A stretch of DNA of 13,817 nucleotides. Source: Chloromonas sp. AAM2. Taxonomy: Eukaryota; Chlorophyta; Chlorophyceae; Chlamydomonadales; Chlamydomonadaceae. The notes under the pieces were generated by a model. It saw only the letters and a list, made by a program, of their open reading frames with translations, was not told the DNA's origin and made no database searches. Position numbers and translations under genes: made by a program. The stretch lies in NCBI GenBank assembly GCA_004335635.1, contig QAXH01006170.1:16642-30458 (forward strand), read 5' to 3'. Below, in pieces: positions 9,001 through 13,817 of this stretch (the first letter of the stretch is position 1; the number at the start of each line of letters is the position of its first letter).

Positions 9001-9571
9001 ACACTGACTGGTTGTCACTACACGCTGGCATGAACAGCAGAGTTCATTTGCTACGACACCCCTGCTGGCAGCCACACAAGTTGTCTTCACCCCTGGCTTA
9101 AAACCTCTGTTTGTTTGCTATGCGCTCTGAGGTACGAGGTACTAATCCATCCTGTAGCGTGAACAGCCTCTCCAATATCAATCAATGCACATCCCAGTCG
9201 CCACCTTCTATAACAGTTCCAGAGAATGTATAACAATTCCGTTGAAAACATGAAGCTTTTCCATTAAAACCTGCAACTGTCTGCCTCGAGTACTGGTTGC
9301 CACTGCACCTAGGCAAAAGCAACCAACTTAAATTGATCCTTTTGTGATACGGTTTTCAGGAACGTTTCAATTGAAAACAGGAACTTTGCCATTCTAATCG
9401 TCAAGTGTGTCCCTTTTCCACAGGGGCCCTGCCACAGCTGCTGCCATGGCCGTGAGTAAGGGGTGGCTGCACCTGGTTCAACCCGCCATGCTGTCCGGCA
9501 GCACGGGCTACGCACTAGGAACCATGGCGGGCCTGGCAGTGGCCCGAGGCGTGGGCCTGACCATCGCGTAA
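5649..9571 (+). CDS. DUF819 (YjcL-like) polytopic membrane protein, probably chloroplast-targeted, six exons, 620 residues
   Basis: Exons 5649-6077, 6609-6705, 6993-7132, 7516-8485, 8768-8846 and 9424-9571 join in phase to 620 codons plus TAA. Family hallmarks appear in order: a first hydrophobic pair (87-131) followed by LPSDCPSYDVVWQYLMPMA; the conserved ASYVGGSVNFAAVA (208-221); FDN (237-239); and SNANVGGPATAAAMA (567-581). SYVGGSVN and SNANVGGPATA are the two Gly-rich motifs typical of DUF819. Residues 1 to ~70 are rich in Ser, Thr, Arg and Leu with few acids, and RHVCAASVAL (67-76) resembles a transit-peptide cleavage region; plant homologues are plastid proteins. Function in the family is unsettled; a transporter-like role in the envelope or thylakoid is inference. 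A ~160-residue Ser/Thr/Pro-rich insertion (339-498) sits between two membrane blocks, which explains a length well above the usual ~400. Alternative start: ATG 5658, in a GCCACCATG context. Confidence 0.92.
6209..6340 (+). repeat. Dispersed repeat, copy 2, in DUF819 intron 1
   Basis: Core 6209-6278 reads TTACATCAGGGAAGCCGTCA, then AAGGACACGGGACGGGATG, and ends TACCCAGAGCAAGAA. An AG-rich tail follows. It lies in the 531-nt intron 6078-6608, in the same orientation as the gene. It is the best match to copy 1 and close to the family consensus. Confidence 0.87.
6609..6705 (+). CDS. DUF819 gene exon 2 (residues 144-175 plus one base)
   Basis: Acceptor TACACGCAG ends at 6608. It encodes YLMPMAASCLMLESDLTQLG and ANGGPTLIAFIIG, a membrane helix, a polar loop and the start of the next helix. 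It ends one base into Gly176 at donor GTAAGC. Confidence 0.9.
6993..7132 (+). CDS. DUF819 gene exon 3 (residues 176-222), first Gly-rich motif
   Basis: Acceptor GTGACTTGTAG ends at 6992. It encodes a helix GLGMVMGAMVGWALLGG followed by the ASYVGGSVNFAAVAK block. It ends in phase 0 at a weak donor, GTTGGT. Without splicing here the frame meets TAG at 7142-7144, and exon 4 starts in the matching phase, so the boundary is likely despite the poor donor. Confidence 0.85.
7516..8485 (+). CDS. DUF819 gene exon 4 (residues 223-545 plus one base), with low-complexity insertion
   Basis: Acceptor TCTGCATGCAG ends at 7515. It encodes AVSLPAAAVPAAVAFDNLAM and a helix, a short loop with ten consecutive serines (274-283), and two further helices ending AVFAAAGQRWL. 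The Ser/Thr/Pro-rich insertion follows (339-498), then the helix GGAFMSVFFVVIGCSAG and LGFLIVMVCTH. It ends one base into Trp546 at donor GTGAGT (8486-8491). The insertion has low-complexity composition but no stop or frameshift, so it is translated rather than an intron. Confidence 0.9.
7669..7698 (+). repeat. AGC/AGT microsatellite coding for ten serines
   Basis: Ten successive AGC or AGT codons in exon 4 of the DUF819 gene form a poly-Ser loop between predicted membrane segments. It is likely to vary in length between strains. Confidence 0.9.
8768..8846 (+). CDS. DUF819 gene exon 5 (residues 546-571 plus two bases)
   Basis: Acceptor GCTCATGTGCAG ends at 8767; GG completes Trp546. It encodes the helix AFLLLVNLALRLPLPAVVL and the start of the second Gly-rich motif, GSNANV. 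It ends two bases into Gly572 at donor GTGGGT. Confidence 0.9.
9424..9571 (+). CDS. DUF819 gene exon 6 (residues 572-620 and stop)
   Basis: Acceptor TTTTCCACAG ends at 9423. The first base completes Gly572, then GPATAAAMAVSKGWLHLVQP and a last hydrophobic segment with GYALGTMAGLAVARGVGLTI. The TAA stop is at 9569-9571. The GGPATAAAMA block confirms the frame across the splice junction. Confidence 0.92.
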
Positions 9572-9637
9572 CGGGTTCAAGCCGATCATAGGTCTTAGAT
9601 TAGCACAAAGGCATGGATGGATGTACTGCCTGCCTTT

Positions 9638-9708
9638 CTTCTGGCTCAGAGTAGGTCAGGGCGCTACGCATCCCGTCCCAAGTCCTTTGACGGCTGCCCT
9701 GATGTAAC
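9638..9708 (-). repeat. Dispersed repeat, copy 3, in the DUF819 3' flank
   Basis: The reverse complement starts GTTACATCAGGGCAGCCGTC, continues AAAGGACTTGGGACGGGATG and ends GACCTACTCTGAGCCAGAA. In this orientation its head supplies a TGTAA on the plus strand (9703-9707), 132 nt after the DUF819 stop. Confidence 0.87.
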
Positions 9709-9769
9709 ATCCCAATCAATCGATAGCCGATAGCTTCGAACATGTCTGTGCTTTAACCTCGTGATGTAA
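9703..9769 (+). promoter_or_regulatory. Candidate poly(A) signals TGTAA for the DUF819 gene
   Basis: TGTAA occurs at 9703-9707 and again at 9765-9769, within 200 nt of the stop. TGTAA is the usual poly(A) signal in volvocalean algae. Use here is inferred from position and from the proposed lineage. The first one lies inside dispersed-repeat copy 3. Confidence 0.45.
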
Positions 9770-9933
9770 AACAAAAACTTTGGGACCATAAACAATAATA
9801 ATAAGCAGACATACAGAAGCATGCATGGTTTGAACCTCAAGCGACAGTGTCCGTCAATAGGACGGAGATGCCAGGTAAGCATTGCATCCGCGGTTCAGGT
9901 CGTCTGCCATTCGTCTCCGCTGTGCCAGACGCT

Positions 9934-10101
9934 CATGCTTCAAGGCCATCCCTTACACGTACATGCTTCAAGGCCATCCCTTACATGTACATGCTTCAAG
10001 GCCAACCTTTACACGCACATGCTTCAAGGCCAACCTTTACACGCACATGCTTCAAGGCCAACCCTTACACGTGCATTTGCTTCAAGCCAAACCCTTACAC
10101 G
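9934..10101. repeat. 28-bp minisatellite carrying TTACA in every unit
   Basis: Five units of CATGCTTCAAGGCCATCCCT followed by TACACGTA (9934, 9962, 9990, 10018, 10046) and a degenerate sixth from 10074. Variation is mainly ATCCC against ACCTT or ACCCT. Each unit carries TTACA, i.e. TGTAA on the minus strand, downstream of the convergent minus-strand gene. Confidence 0.95.
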
Positions 10102-10407
10102 CAAGCCCAACCCTCAGTGTGCGATCTTCTATGTCTTTGATGATGCTCAAGCACACATTATATTCTTCCAACGCCAAGGTGTTACCTGATATTGTTCATT
10201 TCTAACCCTTACACGTGCATGCTGCAAGGCCAACCTTTACACGCACATGCTTCAAGGCCAACCCTTACACGTGCATTTGCTTCAAGCCCAACCCTTACAC
10301 GCAAGCCCAACCCTCAGTGTGCGATCTTCTATGTCTTTGATGATGCTCAAGCACACATTATATTCTTCCAACGCCAAGGTGTTACCTGATATTGTTCATT
10401 TCTAACC
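10008..10407. repeat. 200-bp tandem duplication
   Basis: 10008-10207 and 10208-10407 align without gaps. They differ at about five positions, all in the first ~85 bases, and are identical through the second half, which includes GTGCGATCTTCTATGTCTTT and ends ATTGTTCATTTCTAACC. Each copy includes part of the 28-bp array. The near-identity points to a recent duplication. Confidence 0.95.
10295..10299 (-). promoter_or_regulatory. First TGTAA downstream of the minus-strand transferase
   Basis: Going left from the transferase stop at 10561, this is the first TGTAA on the minus strand. Further copies lie at 10265, 10237, 10209, 10094, 10065, 10037, 10009, 9981 and 9953, all from the 28-bp repeats. 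Polyadenylation use is inferred from the volvocine signal. Confidence 0.4.
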
Positions 10408-10560
10408 GTCATCCTAGTATGGAGTCGGTCCAGGCATTTGCGAGACCCATTCTATCGGATCTTCTGGCAGTCACTGATTATTGAGCACGACTCAGTTAGC
10501 AGTCTATTGCTATTTACTTGCTATCGCAGTACCAATAATCGCAGGTGTGTGACTGTCGTT

Positions 10561-10710
10561 TCATTGAGGCACCCAGCTACTGGAAGAGACGTTTTTCCAT
10601 CCCAAGTTCGAAACGTTGATCACGTGATGCATCTTCTCGAGTTTGTTCCTTGAACCACCGATGCAGCACATGTGCATGGTGACCCAGCGGTCGAGGTTCT
10701 CTTGGGGTAC
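10561..10710 (-). CDS. Sugar transferase exon e (residues 123-171 and stop)
   Basis: Acceptor CACATGTGCAG ends at 10711. It encodes VPQENLDRWVTMHMCCIGG and SRNKLEKMHHVINVSNLG, ending SSSWVPQ and TGA (10563-10561). The block WVTMHMCCIGGSRNKL looks like real protein; the final ~20 residues are less convincing, and a further splice after MHH (donor GTGATC) cannot be excluded. Confidence 0.65.
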   Translation of the reverse strand, partial: VPQENLDRWVTMHMCCIGGSRNKLEKMHHVINVSNLGWKNVSSSSWVPQ

Positions 10711-13426
10711 CTGCACATGTGGCCACATGGGCATATACATTGATTACATCAGGGCTCCCGCGCGCAAACGACAGCAAGCCATGCACGAGGCGCAGAAGAA
10801 GGCAACTGCACCAACCCTGAGCAGCAGAAGGCAACTGCAAGGTCCAAAGAGCGAAGAACGCACAAGTTCAAGCGCTCTGAACGAAGGCGTGAGCAAATCC
10901 GAAAGTGAGTACTTCGTGATCTGAACATACAAGCAAACAAACGGACGAAAAACGGGCAAATGCACACCAGGGAAAACGCAGAGAGGACTGCCTGCCATAA
11001 ACGGATTTTCAGGGGTGGCAAGGTCAAGGTCACAGCGTGAAGTTTGACAGACATTTCTCAGTTACTGCGCACGCCCCTTTCCCTCCCTGTCACAGTTTCA
11101 GTCACAGCAATGGCCAGTTCACCACTTCACTCATTTCACCCACTCCATTCTCACTCACTGCTGTTTCCCTTCCCGCCCTTGACCTCGAGAGCAGTCTCCC
11201 CCGGACTGACGACAAAAAACAACAAACCAACATCACCAAAACCACCCACTTTGACCCTTTTCCTGGTGTCCTACGCACAAGTCGCTCTCGGTAATAGCAG
11301 CGTCACTCCCATCTCACTCACAGGGCACCCCCCTTCCGGGACTGGATGAGCCTTCTTGTACTCTTCCTTGGTCATTTCCTCGGGCACACAGCCGCAGGTG
11401 CCCGGGCACTGGCTCTGGTACCAGGCCTGGTTCAGGCGGTGCCAGTGACCGTCAAGCGGCCTGCATGGAACAGACAGGTGCATGCATTGACTACATCAGG
11501 GGAATTCACATGCACCGAGCGCAAATGCTAGAAATAGGTGGACCGGGAACAAGCACAGGCGACAGCTGATCCAGCCCGATGAATAAACTCGATAATGTGC
11601 CTTTCTTTGACCTGTAGTGCCTGTTTTGCTCGACTGTTCATATTGTTCATGTTGATTTCTTGCCCAGGGTAGGTCAGGCTGTACATGTTCCGCGCTGTGT
11701 CACGTGGTGGCGTTTCTGATGTCAGAAACACGTGTCAAAGGAAGGCAGTAGCAAGTCACACCCAGGCTCTTGTGATGATGCCGCGGCAATACCGTTGAAC
11801 TCAGTAACCCTCAGACAAGCAATAGCACAAGCAAAGGCACCAAATTGGCGACGATACCGTGGCAATACCGCTGAGCTCGGTACCCCTCAGTGGCACCAGT
11901 CACATCCAGCATCATACCCACTGGTGAGAATATCTTGTACCACACCTTGGACATACCGTGCCATACCATACATCATCAATCCTTGGCAAAACGTATACAA
12001 GCTGGAAGATCCGTGGGCCTGAAGCCATGCCCTGCTGTCCACCTAACACAGGCTGTGAAGGAATGTTGGAAGAACACACGTCCTTCAAACCACCCTTGAA
12101 TCCTTGACGACAGCCTACCAGCGAGACCTGGTGCGCTCGGTGGCCCTCTGAGCATAGCCGTTTCTGATCTATATATACATACTTCTGATCTCACCGTGTC
12201 CACATGACATTCCCTTCTCCAATCGTGCTCTTGATGGGAACGTACGACCCGTCTGACATCATCTGTATCGCTTCTGCCTCGGTCTTGTTCCTGTTGACAT
12301 GGCATACAACATGGTGATTAGAATACAGTGACACTTGGCGGCCGCGTGGCAGAATTCAATGCAAAACACTTAGGACTGTTGAACTCTGGCTGGCATCCCC
12401 ACACTAACCCTCAACCCTCAAATGAAAAACCAGCCCACGAGGGTTTTCCCGGTAGCATATCACAGACTCATCACAACGACAACAACACAAACAACCATTA
12501 CAAAAAACATCAACAAACAACTAACGATTGCAACAACATTGGCCTGGCAGATGATTAAGGTAACTATTCTGAAAACATGCAGCTGCTGCTCTGCATGCTT
12601 GTGGTACGTTTTGGTACAGCATCACAATGTTCATCCAAGCTCATGGGTACATACTGGTGTGGCTCATGGGTACATACGTGTGTGGTTGAGATCATGGGTG
12701 CATAAGCGCAGTAGAGTGAGGATGAGTAATAGAACCGGTCATCAGTTACTCACTCGTTGAGCATGACTCTGATGACGAACTGCACAGCATAAGCATCACG
12801 TGATAGTTGGCTCCAAGATCTGTATGTCGTAGCAATCAACTGGTAAGGACGCAAAGGATTTGCATCAAAATGATTCTCATATCTTCTCATCCTGCATAGT
12901 AGCTGATGTATGTTCTAAGAGAAGCCGTCAAAGGACACGTGACGGACTTTGTACAGCCCTGACCTACCCTGGACAAGAAGAAAGAAGAAGGGCCCGCATA
13001 CGGTTCAAGAAGTAGAGTACATAAAGGACAATGTCACAAGAAAAAGAGCGTGATTTGCAACCTAGTTGGGTTCACAATCGGTTTGCACAACAATTGAGCG
13101 AAAGGGATCTACAATGATTCCGTTATCTTCCACGTCTTGTCTGTAAAGCAAGTGTGGTAGACATACCTAGTGTGGTAGACATACCTAGACAGTCATGGTG
13201 CATGTGAAGGTTACAGCCGGGGGGTGGGTGGGGGGGAGCACATGCACTGAGCTAGCAAGCCATGCAAGCGACTATCCTGCTACCCCTGTTATCATGGCAC
13301 TGGAATGCTCGAGCCTTACCTGGTCGAGCGTAACGTCAGGCTGGTTGAGGCTCACGGAGAACTGTGCGGCCCACACATTGATCAGCTCGCGGCCTGCCTG
13401 TGTGGGACGGGCCAACCACAGCCCGC
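10561..13426 (-). CDS. Probable GT77-type nucleotide-diphospho-sugar transferase, C-terminal 171 residues, five exons, 5' end off window
   Basis: Minus-strand blocks 13426-13320, 12779-12754, 12290-12195, 11460-11322 and 10710-10561 join in phase to 171 codons plus TGA. The start GLWLARPTQAGRELINVW, followed by DVTLDQFVIRVMLNEN, matches the pattern of nucleotide-diphospho-sugar transferases (GT77-like, PF03407): a Gly-Leu-Trp strand, RPT, a helix ending in Trp, then Asp-Gln-Phe. The first two bases, GC, could complete a Ser codon and give NSG, usual at this place. Later parts include EGNVMWTRPLDGHWHRLNQA, a Cys-rich CPGTCGCVP (94-102), GGCP, and WVTMHMCCIGGSRNKL near the end. GT77 enzymes add arabinose, galactose or xylose to cell-wall glycoproteins in the Golgi; which sugar is used here cannot be told. 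The N-terminal membrane anchor and DxD motif would be off the right edge. The exon chain is stronger evidence than the family name. Confidence 0.65.
10743..10835 (+). repeat. Dispersed repeat, copy 4 (variant), in transferase intron d/e
   Basis: Head ATTACATCAGGG, variant middle CAGCAAGCCATGCACGAGGC, tail CCAACCCTGAGCAGCAGAAGG. The middle matches copy 8 rather than copies 1 and 2, which defines a second subfamily. It ends 30 bases from the exon e acceptor, antisense to the gene. Confidence 0.78.
11322..11460 (-). CDS. Sugar transferase exon d (residues 76-122), Cys-rich
   Basis: Acceptor TTCCATGCAG ends at 11461. G completes Arg76, then PLDGHWHRLNQAWYQSQC, PGTCGCVPEEMTKEEYKK and AHPVPEGGCP. 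It ends in phase 0 at a perfect GTGAGT donor. If unspliced the frame would add 15 residues and stop at 11271; exon e fits the phase and reads sensibly, so splicing is preferred. Confidence 0.82.
11487..11530 (+). repeat. Dispersed repeat, copy 5 (5' fragment)
   Basis: Only the head, TTGACTACATCAGGG, and a degraded continuation (CATGCACCGAGCGCAAATGC) are recognisable. It lies just inside intron c/d of the transferase, antisense to the gene. Confidence 0.5.
11655..11723 (-). repeat. Dispersed repeat, copy 6, in transferase intron c/d
   Basis: The reverse complement has head GACATCAGAAACGCCACCAC, then GTGACACAGCGCGGAACATG, and tail CAGCCTGACCTACCCTGGGC ending AAGAAATC. It is more diverged than copies 1 to 3 in the middle, but the tail is exact. 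Confidence 0.75.
12195..12290 (-). CDS. Sugar transferase exon c (residues 45-75)
   Basis: Acceptor ATGTCAACAG ends at 12291. One base completes Glu44, then NKTEAEAIQMMSDGSYVPIK and STIGEGNVMWT. It ends two bases into Arg76 at donor GTGAGA. Confidence 0.85.
12640..12700. repeat. Imperfect ~23-bp repeat, three copies
   Basis: CTCATGGGTACATAC occurs at 12640 and 12663, with a decayed ATCATGGGTGCATAA at 12691. It is inside the transferase intron b/c. No role is evident. Confidence 0.8.
12754..12779 (-). CDS. Sugar transferase microexon b (26 nt)
   Basis: Acceptor GCTGTGCAG ends at 12780 and donor GTGAGT starts at 12753. It encodes FVIRVMLN and two bases of Glu44. It bridges the phase-0 end of exon a and the phase-2 start of exon c, which could not otherwise be joined, and restores the expected DQF motif across the junction. 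Confidence 0.8.
12911..13000 (+). repeat. Dispersed repeat, copy 7, in transferase intron a/b
   Basis: Core AGAAGCCGTCAAAGGACACG, then TGACGGACTTTGTACAGCCC, and tail TGACCTACCCTGGACAAGAA with an AAG-rich continuation. The head is changed (GTATGTTCTAAGAG replaces TTACATCAGGG). It is antisense to the gene. Confidence 0.83.
13151..13186. repeat. 18-bp tandem repeat, two copies
   Basis: Two perfect units of AGTGTGGTAGACATACCT at 13151 and 13169, in transferase intron a/b. Confidence 0.93.
13320..13426 (-). CDS. Sugar transferase exon a (in-window residues 1-35)
   Basis: Acceptor TGTCCTGCAG ends at 13427; two bases GC complete a codon from an exon beyond the window. It encodes GLWLARPTQAGRELINVW and AAQFSVSLNQPDVTLDQ and ends in phase 0 at donor GTAAGG. 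An alternative acceptor, CACACAG at 13398, would shorten it. Confidence 0.85.
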
Positions 13427-13480
13427 CTGCAGGACAGGCAACACCGGTTTACCTTTTATCCCTCTTTTCCTCTGAACAGT

Positions 13481-13570
13481 TTCCTTCTGCTGCTCAGGGT
13501 TGGTCAGGACGGTGTGCAGCCCTGCCTCGTGCATGGCTTGCTGGCGTTCGTGCTCAAAGCATGATGTAAC
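13481..13570 (-). repeat. Dispersed repeat, copy 8 (variant), right of exon a
   Basis: The reverse complement has head GTTACATCATGC, middle CGCCAGCAAGCCATGCACGA, GGGCTGCACACCGTCC, and tail GACCAACCCTGAGCAGCAGA. The middle pairs it with copy 4 and the tail with all copies. It is in the intron upstream of exon a, in gene orientation. Confidence 0.8.
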
Positions 13571-13710
13571 CACTATACAGCTATGTATAAGCGCTATATG
13601 GCTATGTATATGGGAACACTCTTGGGGCATCCTTTTCGATGTCAAATACGTGTGTCTGCTCAAGTGCACATTGGCAATAGCTTTGTGCATCAAGGACGCC
13701 GCCATAGGGC

Positions 13711-13817
13711 ACAGAACCTGTCCCTCCTGACTGAAGGCCATGTAAACAACAACAACAGAACGTGTCCCCCGGACTGAAGGCCATGTAAACAACAACAACA
13801 GAACGTGTCCCCCGGAA
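13711..13817. repeat. 43-bp tandem repeat at the right edge
   Basis: Two full units begin CTGAAGGCCATGTAAACAAC at 13731 and 13774. A diverged partial unit (ACAGAACCTGTCCCTCCTGA) precedes them. The array meets the window end and probably continues. Confidence 0.92.

Noticed and set aside
9821..10389. Open frames reading HASRPTLTRTCFKA repeats
   Set aside because: They are translations of the 28-bp minisatellite, which shifts frame every unit because 28 is not a multiple of three.
11271..11321. Extension of transferase exon d to the in-frame TAG as the protein end
   Set aside because: A perfect GTGAGT donor sits at 11321 and a phase-matched, protein-like exon e follows at 10710; kept only as an alternative.

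Overview
The window reads as nuclear DNA of a green alga, probably a volvocalean chlorophyte. Genes are split by many GT-AG introns, base composition is close to balanced, minisatellites are abundant, one gene carries a plastid-type presequence on a DUF819 membrane protein, and a selenocysteine elongation factor is present. The species cannot be named from this sequence. Almost no gene appears as a long open frame; the genes were rebuilt by linking short conserved coding blocks through phase-compatible splice sites.

Three genes are supported. (1) Minus strand, 2783 leftward past base 1: the N-terminal 243 residues of eEFSec (SelB), the GTPase that brings Sec-tRNA to recoded UGA codons, in five exons; the 3' part lies off the left edge. 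(2) Plus strand, 5649-9571: a complete six-exon gene for a 620-residue DUF819 (YjcL-like) polytopic membrane protein with a likely chloroplast transit peptide and a ~160-residue Ser/Thr/Pro-rich insertion. (3) Minus strand, from beyond the right edge to 10561: the C-terminal 171 residues of a probable GT77-type nucleotide-diphospho-sugar transferase, in five exons including a 26-nt microexon. Genes 1 and 2 diverge across ~2.9 kb without a recognisable gene. Genes 2 and 3 converge across ~1 kb of repeats. No functional link between the three is evident.

The most striking non-coding pattern is that minisatellites sit on RNA-processing signals. A 22-bp array repeats the exon 5/intron 5 donor of eEFSec (1-176). 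A 23-bp array begins exactly at the exon 2 donor of the same gene (1891-1959). A 28-bp array downstream of the sugar transferase repeats TTACA, which is the volvocine poly(A) signal TGTAA on the transferase strand (9934-10299). A dispersed ~70-bp repeat with a purine-rich tail occurs about eight times between 4362 and 13570 on both strands. A 51-bp inverted repeat (arms 3751-3801 and 3960-4010) lies in the divergent intergenic region.
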